NCBI RefSeq assembly: GCF_018860505.1
Contig: NZ_JAHKPU010000010.1
Location: 62,001-126,000 of the forward strand
From: Pacificibacter marinus
GTDB lineage: Bacteria; Pseudomonadota; Alphaproteobacteria; Rhodobacterales; Rhodobacteraceae
DNA: 64,000 nucleotides
Direction of reading: 5' to 3'
The translations under genes were made by a program, and so were the position numbers. The notes under the pieces were generated by a model. It ran no database searches. It was not told the DNA's origin and was given only the letters and a program-made list of their open reading frames with translations. Numbering within the stretch: position 1 is the stretch's first letter; every line of letters starts with the position of its first letter. Shown in pieces: positions 35,302 to 42,734 of this stretch.

Positions 35302-37050
35302 CTATTTGACGTTGGACACCCAGCGGCATTGATAGGGCGCAAAGGTCAAAACCCCATCAGACAGGTCAAGTTTTTTGCCGGTCAAAAGATCGTACCAATC
35401 TTCGCCTTCAATCAAGTTGATCGATAGCGTCGGCACCACTTGCGCCTCGTCAGAGACATTGTGTAGCGCGAATATGGATTGGTCACGGTTCAATGATTGA
35501 CGCCACAGGCCAAAGATTTTCTCGCCCAATTGCATAGTGAACTGCGTGGCATTCGGATGGAATGCTTTTTGCTTGGTGCGGATGGCGATACGCTCTTTCA
35601 TCGCTGTCAAAACCTGCGCGTGTACGGTCTCGGGCGCGTCCAGTTGTTTGCGCAGCTCGCCATAATCCCACCGATGACGATTGATCGCACGGTTCATGCC
35701 GCTTTTTTCAACCCCGTCCACATCATTGTGTGTGGCCAAAAGCGAATGAACGTAGAACGCAGGCACACCTTCAAGCGCCATGACAATGCTTTGCGAACAT
35801 AAGAACCGCGCGATTTGATGCGCGTCTTCGCCGCCCTCAATCGTGCCTTTGAGTGCATCAAAAAACGTGATGTTCAGCTCATAGGGTTTCTCCGATCCAT
35901 CGGGCAGGGCGCGCATCGACACCTTGCCGCCAAAATCGCGTACTGTGTTGATGACGCTGCCAAGCTCTTCGCCAGACAGCAAGCCTTCGGCCCCGCGCAC
36001 GCCGATCCCGTCATGAGAGGCCGCGAAGTTCAGATAAGCGCAGCCCAATTGCGCTGGCGGCATCCGCATCAACCATTGGTTCAAATGCACGCTTGTCCCG
36101 CTCAATAACGCATGCAGCAACAAGGGCGGCAACGAGAAATTGTAGATCATATGCGCTTCGTTGCGGTTGCCAAAATAGCTGAGGTTTTCCGCGTTGGGCA
36201 CATTGGTTTCTGTCAGCAACACAACAGGTTCTTCGGCGTAATCACACAAGACCCGCATCAGCCGCACGATGGCGTGGGTTTCGGGCAGGTGAATGCAGGT
36301 GGTGCCGATTTCTTTCCACAAGAACGCCACCGCATCCAAACGCACGATCCGAATGCCGTGATCGATGTGCAGGCGCGTCACGCGTAGAAATTCAAGCAGA
36401 ACTTCGGGGTTTTCAAAATCAAGGTCGATCTGATCGTGACTAAACGTACACCACACATGTTTGGGGCCAGAGGCTGTTTCGACCTCGCGCAGCAAAGGCG
36501 AGGTGCGTGGGCGTACAACTTCGCTCAGATCGTCGCTGGGCAGGGCTTCTTTGAAAAACTTGTCGTAAGGCTCGCGGCCCTGCAAATAGTCCGAGAACCA
36601 GTTTGAGCTGCTCGATACATGGTTCAACACCAAATCAGACATCAATCTAAAATCTGACGCGATACGCTCAATATCGGCCCAATCGCCAAGCTGGCTGTTC
36701 ACTGCGCAGTAATCTGTGACAGAAAATCCGTCGTCTGACGTGAACGGGAAAAACGGCAGGATATGGACGCCCGAAATGACGCCTTTGACGTAGCGATCCA
36801 GAAAGTCACGTAATAGATCTAAAGGTTTGTGTTGGCCGTCTACGAATGTATTGCCGTAGGTGATGACCAATGTATCAGCTTCGCTCCACAACGTATTGCC
36901 CAAAGCGCGCCCTCGACTGCGGGCTTTGGTGTCATCGGGCCAAAATGCGTCGACGACTTGGCTCGCCAAAGCTGCAGGGTCTTGGTCAGGATAGATCTGC
37001 GTCAGAAGCGTTGCTAAAGTGTCGTTCAGTTTTGAGGATGCTTTGGCCAT
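35302..37050 (-). CDS. GH13_18 sugar phosphorylase (sucrose/glucosylglycerate-phosphorylase type)
   Basis: The 582-residue protein is of the alpha-amylase clan, subfamily 13_18, which splits alpha-glucosides with phosphate to glucose 1-phosphate. Marks are ISGVHILPFFPFTSDDGFSVTDY (about 91-113), LMSDLVLNHVSSSS, the nucleophile Asp in IRIVRLDAVAFLWK, the acid/base Glu in VVLLTETNVPN and the ASHDGIG transition-state region. The acceptor specificity (sucrose, glucosylglycerol or glucosylglycerate) cannot be told by eye. The position beside glycerol genes hints at a glyceryl glucoside, as a guess. Confidence 0.87.
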   Translation of the reverse strand: MAKASSKLNDTLATLLTQIYPDQDPAALASQVVDAFWPDDTKARSRGRALGNTLWSEADTLVITYGNTFVDGQHKPLDLLRDFLDRYVKGVISGVHILPFFPFTSDDGFSVTDYCAVNSQLGDWADIERIASDFRLMSDLVLNHVSSSSNWFSDYLQGREPYDKFFKEALPSDDLSEVVRPRTSPLLREVETASGPKHVWCTFSHDQIDLDFENPEVLLEFLRVTRLHIDHGIRIVRLDAVAFLWKEIGTTCIHLPETHAIVRLMRVLCDYAEEPVVLLTETNVPNAENLSYFGNRNEAHMIYNFSLPPLLLHALLSGTSVHLNQWLMRMPPAQLGCAYLNFAASHDGIGVRGAEGLLSGEELGSVINTVRDFGGKVSMRALPDGSEKPYELNITFFDALKGTIEGGEDAHQIARFLCSQSIVMALEGVPAFYVHSLLATHNDVDGVEKSGMNRAINRHRWDYGELRKQLDAPETVHAQVLTAMKERIAIRTKQKAFHPNATQFTMQLGEKIFGLWRQSLNRDQSIFALHNVSDEAQVVPTLSINLIEGEDWYDLLTGKKLDLSDGVLTFAPYQCRWVSNVK

Positions 37051-37205
37051 TGGCTCGCTTTCGTTGCTCTTTAACCTTGTAGAGCAAACTGACGCAGGAT
37101 CGGCAATGCGAAGTGCCGTTCAACAAACCGACCGTGCCGCAAAGCAGGGCGGTGGCGGTCTATTTCTTTCGCGGATGATTAAAAATTAGACGCAAATCGG
37201 GCAAT

Positions 37206-37355
37206 CTAGGCGCGGTCCCCAGCAGAAGTGTCGATAAGCCAACCTTGAGGCCCCGCAATGTGGTCTGGCAAAAAAACGATCATCGCTTCACGAATGGCAA
37301 TAACGGTCATCACAGACATCACGATTTGATCGAATGTGAGCGTTGAAAAATGCAT
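37206..37355 (-). CDS. Small ORF (49 aa) with perfect Shine-Dalgarno
   Basis: ATG at 37355 is preceded by AGGAGG at exactly 6 nt (37362-37367 on the plus strand). The frame encodes 49 residues starting MHFSTLTFDQIVMSVMTVIA and ends with TAG at 37206. Residues 10-32 are fairly hydrophobic and may form an amphipathic or membrane helix; a conserved-looking DHIAGPQGW follows. I do not recognise it. It lies between the phosphorylase and truA genes, both on the same strand. It is too short for most automated callers. Confidence 0.6.
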   Translation of the reverse strand: MHFSTLTFDQIVMSVMTVIAIREAMIVFLPDHIAGPQGWLIDTSAGDRA

Positions 37356-37478
37356 CTGTTGCCTCCTGCCTTACCAAGTGTCGAGGCAAGGTGGCGTTTC
37401 AATGAGGCCTAATGAGGGCAAGGATCAGGCGCTCGTTGGGCGCGTGGCGCACAGAGGTTAATACCAGATCAAATTGCG

Positions 37479-38249
37479 TTAAAATCCGAACGGCTTTGTC
37501 TCATATCCGACACCCGTCATGTACAATCCACCGGGGGGGCTGACAGGTCCACAAGCCGTGCGGTCCCGTGCTTCCAGTGCCGCTGTCATGTCATCAGGGG
37601 TCCAATATTTGGCCCCTACGCGTTCGAGTGACCCAACGATAGAGCGCACTTGATTGTGTAAAAACGACCGCGCCCGCAAATGGAACTGGTATTCTTTTCC
37701 GTAAGGATAGTCGATTTCCTCGACGGTGATTTCGTCCATGGTTTTGATCGGCGTGTTGGCCTGACACATTGTGGATCGGAACGTGGTGAAATCATGAGTG
37801 CCCAGCAGTCGGTTCGCTGCCTCTTGCATCAATCCCGCATCCAGCGGTCCGCGCACTTGCCAGACCAAACCTGCGCCATGCACGACGGGCGCGCGCCGCG
37901 CGATCAACCGAAACGTATAGCGCCGCTCGTTGGCAGAATAGCGCGCGTGCCAGTCATCATCGACGCGCACGGCATCCAAAATCGCGACAGGCAGGGGTTT
38001 GAGGTGAAAATTCACCGCTTCCATCAGCCGAAATGGCTCCCAGTCGCGTACCAAATCGCAATGGGCCACTTGGCCTTTGGCATGCACGCCAGCGTCTGTG
38101 CGCCCCGCTGCGCCGATCGTCGGGCAATCGGGGTCGATTTTGCGCAGCGCCTCTTCGACAGCTTGCTGGACTGAGGGCTGCGTTTTTTGGCGTTGCCACC
38201 CTGAAAAGGGCGCGCCGTTGTATTCTATGAGAAGGGCAAATCTGGGCAT
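37479..38249 (-). CDS. truA: tRNA pseudouridine synthase A
   Basis: TruA makes pseudouridine at positions 38-40 of tRNA anticodon arms. The protein (256 residues from [19 protein letters not shown]) carries the catalytic Asp in [12 protein letters not shown] (about 48-59), [17 protein letters not shown] and the [17 protein letters not shown] helix. An in-frame ATG 9 bp upstream (38258) is possible, but the chosen one matches the normal family start. Confidence 0.96.
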   Translation of the reverse strand: MPRFALLIEYNGAPFSGWQRQKTQPSVQQAVEEALRKIDPDCPTIGAAGRTDAGVHAKGQVAHCDLVRDWEPFRLMEAVNFHLKPLPVAILDAVRVDDDWHARYSANERRYTFRLIARRAPVVHGAGLVWQVRGPLDAGLMQEAANRLLGTHDFTTFRSTMCQANTPIKTMDEITVEEIDYPYGKEYQFHLRARSFLHNQVRSIVGSLERVGAKYWTPDDMTAALEARDRTACGPVSPPGGLYMTGVGYETKPFGF

Positions 38250-38373
38250 GACTGCCATGTACCGCGCGGTGTGACGCGCGTCCAGTCTTTCACTGTCTCA
38301 AGTTGCGTCGCACCTTTCAAAAAGTGATGGGCCTCCCTATGTTGAAGGCAGAAAACTGTGAAGGGGCAGGGGT

Positions 38374-39777
38374 TTGATCATTGGTAACATCGCCGACCGC
38401 ATCGTTCGGGGCGTCGAGACGGTACAAGAGGGCGTGAATGAGGCTCTGTTCGAGCCGGTGATCCGCGTGGGAATCACAGGATTATCGCGAGCGGGTAAAA
38501 CGGTGTTTATCACCTCGCTTGTGGCCAATCTGTTGGACCGTGGTCGCATGCCACAACTTGGCGCTTCCTCAGCCATCACTGCCGCTTATTTGCAGCCGCA
38601 ACCCGACGACACCGTGCCGCGGTTCGATTATGAAACCCATCTGGCTGCCCTTACAGCGCCCGTGCCGCATTGGCCTGACAGCACCCGCGCCGTGTCGGAA
38701 TTGCGTCTGTCGTTCAAAGTGCAGCCGACGGGCATATTGGGCATGGTCTCTGGCCCGCGCACGATCCATTTGGACATCTTGGATTATCCGGGCGAATGGT
38801 TGTTGGATTTAGGGTTGATGGAAAAATCCTATTCCGAGTGGTCTGAAAGTACGATTTCTGCCGCTAAATCCCGTGACCAAAGCGCTGAATTTCTGACTCA
38901 TCTAGACGCCATAGATGCTCATGCAAAACACGATGAGCAACAGGCCAAATCATTAGCGCAAAGCTTTACAACCTATCTGAAAGCTGCACGTGAGGCGGGC
39001 TATTCGGATTGTTCCCCCGGGCGGTTCCTATTGCCCGGCGAAATGGAAGGCTCGCCTGTTTTGACTTTCGCGCCCTTACCGTCCAGTGAAGCAAAACGGG
39101 GTACATTAGCGCGTGAATTTGAACGACGCTATGAAGCCTATAAGCGCGAAGTTGTGAAGCCGTTTTTCCGCGATCATTTCGCCAAAATCGACCGCCAAGT
39201 GGTGCTTGTCGATGCGCTGGGCGCGATTCACGCAGGGCCAAAAGCCGTCGAAGATTTGCGCCGCACTTTGAGTGATATTTTGGGGGCATTTCGCCCCGGT
39301 CGAGTGGGGCGGCTCTTGGCACTTTTGGGGCAACGCCGCGTGGATCGCGTGCTATTCGCCGCATCGAAAGCCGATCACATTCACCACAGCCAACATCCGC
39401 GTTTGACCGCCATTATGGAAGCGCTTGTGCGTGATGCCCGCGACCGTGCCGATTTTGCAGGGGCGACGACTTCTGCCATGTCAATTGCCGCCTTGCGCGC
39501 CACGGTTGAGGAGACGATTGATCACAACGGCGAGACGCTTGACTGCGTGCGTGGGCGTACAAGTGACGGAAAACAAGCGGCTTTCTATCCCGGTGAACTG
39601 CCTCAAGACCCGTCTCACATTTTGACGCCCGCACGCAAAGGGGCTGAGAAATGGTTGGATGGAGACTATGAAATTATGCGGTTTGAACCCGCGCGATTGA
39701 CGTTGAAGCCCGTTGAAGGCCCGCCACACATCAGGCTGGATCGCGCCGCAGAGTTTTTGATCGGGGACAAGTTATGA
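38374..39777 (+). CDS. ycjX: YcjX-like GTPase/ATPase
   Basis: A 467-residue P-loop protein of the YcjX family, encoded in many proteobacteria next to ycjF and linked to stress and cell-envelope responses. Walker A is GLSRAGKTVF (about 35-44). DYPGEWLLDLGL near 136-147 and ADHIHHSQHPRL later are family signatures. The start is probably TTG 38374, which follows AAGGGG at about 7 nt; no ATG or GTG is better placed. The stop overlaps the next start by 4 bp. Confidence 0.9.
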   Translation: MIIGNIADRIVRGVETVQEGVNEALFEPVIRVGITGLSRAGKTVFITSLVANLLDRGRMPQLGASSAITAAYLQPQPDDTVPRFDYETHLAALTAPVPHWPDSTRAVSELRLSFKVQPTGILGMVSGPRTIHLDILDYPGEWLLDLGLMEKSYSEWSESTISAAKSRDQSAEFLTHLDAIDAHAKHDEQQAKSLAQSFTTYLKAAREAGYSDCSPGRFLLPGEMEGSPVLTFAPLPSSEAKRGTLAREFERRYEAYKREVVKPFFRDHFAKIDRQVVLVDALGAIHAGPKAVEDLRRTLSDILGAFRPGRVGRLLALLGQRRVDRVLFAASKADHIHHSQHPRLTAIMEALVRDARDRADFAGATTSAMSIAALRATVEETIDHNGETLDCVRGRTSDGKQAAFYPGELPQDPSHILTPARKGAEKWLDGDYEIMRFEPARLTLKPVEGPPHIRLDRAAEFLIGDKL

Positions 39778-40799
39778 CGGATCTGCCAAAGTCCAAAGCT
39801 AAATCCAAGCGCGGTCCCGTATTGATTGAATTTGACGATGCGTCTGACGTGACCCCGTCCACCGCCGATCCTGTACCTGATCTGGTGCCTCTGCGTGCGC
39901 CCTCGGCGATGGAGCGTGCTGCTGTTTTTGCAGCCCGTAAACCGTCCCTATTGGCGCGTTGGTTTTGGCGGCTTTTGGGCACTTTGTTTGTGTTTGTCGT
40001 CACCCTGGCCAGTTATGATTTCGTCGCAGGATTGATCGCGCGCAATCCGATTTTGGGTTACGGCGCGCTGGCGCTCACCGGTACTTTTATCGTCGTGTTG
40101 CTGGCTATTGCCCTTAAAGAACTCGCCGCTTTTGCGCGATTAAAACGTATTGATACCTTGCACAAGGCGGCTGTGGCTGCTGCGGCTAACCAAGATCTGA
40201 AAGCCGCGCGTGCCGTCACGGACCGGCTGCAATCTGTTTATAAGGCACGCAAAGATGTGTCTTGGGGCAATGATCGTTTTAATGAGCGCAAAGCCGAAGT
40301 TTTTGATGCCGATGGGCTTTTGCAATTGGCAGAAACTGAATTTCTGGTGCCGCTTGATGCCGCCGCGCGCCGCGAAGTTGAGGTTGCTGCACGTCAAGTG
40401 GCGACAGTTACTGCTCTTGTGCCCATTGCTTTGGCCGATGTTTTCACCGCGCTGACCGCAAACCTGCGGATGATCCGCCGCATTGCTGAGATTTACGGCG
40501 GGCGTTCTGGTACGCTTGGATCATGGCGGGTGACGCGATCTGTTTTGACCCATTTGGTGGCCACGGGCGCCGTGGCTGTGGGGGATGATTTGATCGGGTC
40601 TTTGGCGGGCGGCGGTATCTTGGCCAAGGTCTCGCGTCGCTTTGGCGAAGGTGTGGTCAACGGCGCTTTGACCGCCCGCGTGGGCGTGGCTGCGATCGAA
40701 GTCTGTCGACCTTTGCCTTTCATCTCTGCCAAAAAACCATCGGTCACGGGCACTGTGAAGCGCGCCTTGACGGGGTTATTTGGATCAACAGAAGAGTAG
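39774..40799 (+). CDS. YcjF-like DUF697 membrane protein (TIGR01620)
   Basis: The 341 residues start with a charged tail, then two membrane helices (about 60-85 and 88-112). A cytosolic region follows with the typical LVPIALADVFTALTANLRMIRRIAEIYGGRSG and a Gly/Ala-rich hydrophobic segment (about 250-290). It matches the family usually encoded with YcjX, and the ATGA overlap with ycjX here supports a shared complex. Function is not firmly known. No psp genes are nearby. It converges with the monooxygenase gene, 5 bp away. Confidence 0.88.
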   Translation: MTDLPKSKAKSKRGPVLIEFDDASDVTPSTADPVPDLVPLRAPSAMERAAVFAARKPSLLARWFWRLLGTLFVFVVTLASYDFVAGLIARNPILGYGALALTGTFIVVLLAIALKELAAFARLKRIDTLHKAAVAAAANQDLKAARAVTDRLQSVYKARKDVSWGNDRFNERKAEVFDADGLLQLAETEFLVPLDAAARREVEVAARQVATVTALVPIALADVFTALTANLRMIRRIAEIYGGRSGTLGSWRVTRSVLTHLVATGAVAVGDDLIGSLAGGGILAKVSRRFGEGVVNGALTARVGVAAIEVCRPLPFISAKKPSVTGTVKRALTGLFGSTEE

Positions 40800-40804
40800 A
40801 GGTC

Positions 40805-41992
40805 TTACGGCGCAGAGGGATCCATCGGCGTCAAATACCCCAAAGGCGGCAGCATCGTCCCTTTAACCATAGCGGTTAAAATCTGCTTGGTCGGCGGGGT
40901 CATAGACAGTGGAAACATCACACGATCACGGAGCACGGGCAGGATACTGCTATTGGATTGGTAAAATGGCGTGAAAGCAGCAGACATCCATTGATAAGCT
41001 TTGACATGCCCGCGTCTTGCGCGTGCATAGGCGGGCAGGGCTTTGGTGACAGGGAAATGTTTAAGCGCTTCGCTCAAAGCCCAAGCATCCAAAAGCGCCA
41101 TATTGGCCCCTTGTCCCAATTGCGGCGAGGCGCGGTGGGCGGCATCGCCGATATAGACAATTCCATCGCCAAAAGGACGGCGCAAGGTGCCGTGAGTGTA
41201 GCGCGCCATGGTCATTTGATCGACTGATGTGATTTGATCTAAAAACGGTTCAAGCGCGGGCCACAGCATGCGGACCTCTTGTCTCCAATGATCCAAACCG
41301 CGCAGCTGCCAATCACTATAGCTGTCTTGTGGTAAAGACCAAAACAGGGCGGCTTTTTGTTGGTTCTGATTCGGCATTGTGCCTATTGGCATCACACCGA
41401 TCATATTATTGGCGCGGGTGTAGCGCTGAGACAATTCTCCCAAAGGCACATCCGTTTCAGGCCAATCGAGTGAGGTCCAAATCGCACCAAAAGGCAGGGC
41501 GCGAGATTTCAACGGGCTTAGCGCTGACCGCGCACCGCTGGCATCGATGATTAGGTCGAAAGGTCCCGCACACGTGCCATCCTCAAACTCAAGGCGGTGA
41601 TTTGTATGCCCTGTGACTTGGTGGCTTTGCTGCAGGGTAAGGTCACGGGTTTGGGCCGCTTTGAACAGGCTATCAAACAAGGCCGCGCGGTGAATGGCAA
41701 GGCCGTAGCTTGTGCCGTAGGACACATCCAAGACGCGCTTGTTTCGCGTCGTTTCAGATCCAAGCATCCGTTTGATTTCGTGGCCATAGCTGCGTGCCTT
41801 ATCGCCTGCACCGATGACATCCAGCACGCGCCGCCCGACAGGTTGAATGACCAAGCCCGACCCAACAGGCTGCGGCGTCTCGAATTGATCAAAGACTGTG
41901 ACCTCGTGCCCTTGATCCGCCAACAGTGATGCGGCAGCCAACCCGCCAATGCCTGCACCTGCGATGCCGATGTTTAAGAGGGGCTGCACCAT
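40805..41992 (-). CDS. FAD-dependent aromatic-type monooxygenase
   Basis: A 395-residue flavoprotein hydroxylase of the PHBH/salicylate hydroxylase superfamily. Motifs are the FAD loop [27 protein letters not shown] (about 9-35), a DLIIDASGARSAL variant of the second FAD contact, and GDAAHRASPQLGQGANMALLDA (about 286-307) that binds FAD phosphate. The substrate is unknown; no linked pathway genes are visible. The start MVQPLL at 41992 is well placed. It is 59 bp downstream of the truncated haemoglobin gene on the same strand. Confidence 0.9.
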   Translation of the reverse strand: MVQPLLNIGIAGAGIGGLAAASLLADQGHEVTVFDQFETPQPVGSGLVIQPVGRRVLDVIGAGDKARSYGHEIKRMLGSETTRNKRVLDVSYGTSYGLAIHRAALFDSLFKAAQTRDLTLQQSHQVTGHTNHRLEFEDGTCAGPFDLIIDASGARSALSPLKSRALPFGAIWTSLDWPETDVPLGELSQRYTRANNMIGVMPIGTMPNQNQQKAALFWSLPQDSYSDWQLRGLDHWRQEVRMLWPALEPFLDQITSVDQMTMARYTHGTLRRPFGDGIVYIGDAAHRASPQLGQGANMALLDAWALSEALKHFPVTKALPAYARARRGHVKAYQWMSAAFTPFYQSNSSILPVLRDRVMFPLSMTPPTKQILTAMVKGTMLPPLGYLTPMDPSAP

Positions 41993-42051
41993 GGTCGTGC
42001 CTCGATCTGTTTAGGGGCTGGTTGCCATGATCTAACAGTAATGTCTGATGT

Positions 42052-42459
42052 TTAAAACAGTTTAGGAGGCGCACCTTTGGGGGCATCGCGTTGGTCTATG
42101 CCCATTTTCAACGCGCGCCCGATACGGTGAGCTAACGCAGACCATGCTATTGCCGTGTCGGGGGGCACAGTGTCTTGGAGCGTCTCATCAAATAAGGCCA
42201 GCCAAAGCGCGAAATGGTCGCCCTTGATGTCGGAGGCTCTCATGTGCGCTTGCTGTGGGTTGCCGTCAAAACTGCGGTCCAAACCAATGGCATTGCGCCA
42301 AAAGCTGGCGATTTTCGCCTCATGCGGGCGCCAATCCTCAACATGATTGGCAAAGACAGGCCCGAGATCAGGGTGCTGGCGTACGCGAGCGTAAAAACGT
42401 GTCACGACTTGATCGATTTGATCTGACGTGATCGGGAATTTTGGTGGCAGGGGCGTCAT
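42052..42459 (-). CDS. Group III truncated haemoglobin
   Basis: This 135-residue haem protein is of the trHbIII (P) group. Its pattern is V..FYARVR.HP.LGPVF..H (about 19-39), W..HEAKIASFWR (43-55), the probable proximal His72 in NPQQAHMR, and HFALWLALFDETL (82-94). These proteins bind O2 or NO and are thought to handle NO or peroxide in low-oxygen settings. AAAGGA precedes the ATG. The gene is divergent from the ileS leader. I saw no FNR box close by. Confidence 0.93.
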   Translation of the reverse strand: MTPLPPKFPITSDQIDQVVTRFYARVRQHPDLGPVFANHVEDWRPHEAKIASFWRNAIGLDRSFDGNPQQAHMRASDIKGDHFALWLALFDETLQDTVPPDTAIAWSALAHRIGRALKMGIDQRDAPKGAPPKLF

Positions 42460-42564
42460 GGTGCAATCCTTTGATTGCTCCCACCCTATGCCTGTTTTTA
42501 CGCTCGTGGCATGAGACGCTGCGCCGCAGGACAACAGCGGCTCAAAGCTGCGCATCATAGCGCC

Positions 42565-42593
42565 TTTACCCCGCGCGCTGACAGACGTATAAG
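42565..42593 (+). promoter_or_regulatory. Sigma70-type promoter of the ileS leader
   Basis: TTTACC (42565-42570), a 17-bp spacer and TATAAG (42588-42593) put the transcription start seven bases further at A42601, the first base of an ATG. Matches to consensus are 4/6 and 5/6. Confidence 0.6.
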
Positions 42594-42600
42594 CTGCCTT

Positions 42601-42654
42601 ATGAGATATCTTTTGGTCGCGATTATTATTCGAATTACCAGCCCGGCGCTCTGA
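42601..42654 (+). CDS. Putative leaderless isoleucine leader peptide (17 aa)
   Basis: The frame encodes MRYLLVAIIIRITSPAL and then TGA. Four of 17 codons are ATT (Ile), with three in a row, and Leu/Val codons precede them. There is no Shine-Dalgarno; the predicted transcription start is the A of the ATG. The codons before the stop form one arm of a strong hairpin (42642-42669). ileS starts 80 bp after the stop. This is the design of an attenuator responding to uncharged tRNA-Ile. Confidence 0.55.
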   Translation: MRYLLVAIIIRITSPAL

Positions 42655-42669
42655 ACTTGAGCCGCCGGG
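42642..42669 (+). promoter_or_regulatory. RNA hairpin after the Ile codons in the ileS leader
   Basis: cccggcg (42642-42648) and cgccggg (42663-42669) pair perfectly, with inner ct/ag pairs across a bulge. The stem spans the leader stop codon. Alternative pairing of ggcgc (42645-42649) with gcgcc (42689-42693) is possible, so two exclusive structures exist. No T-tract follows. Confidence 0.55.
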
Positions 42670-42734
42670 ACAAGGCGTATGGACCACCGCGCCGCCCCAC
42701 CTATTCCCAGATGTTATCGACAGGATTTGACGCG

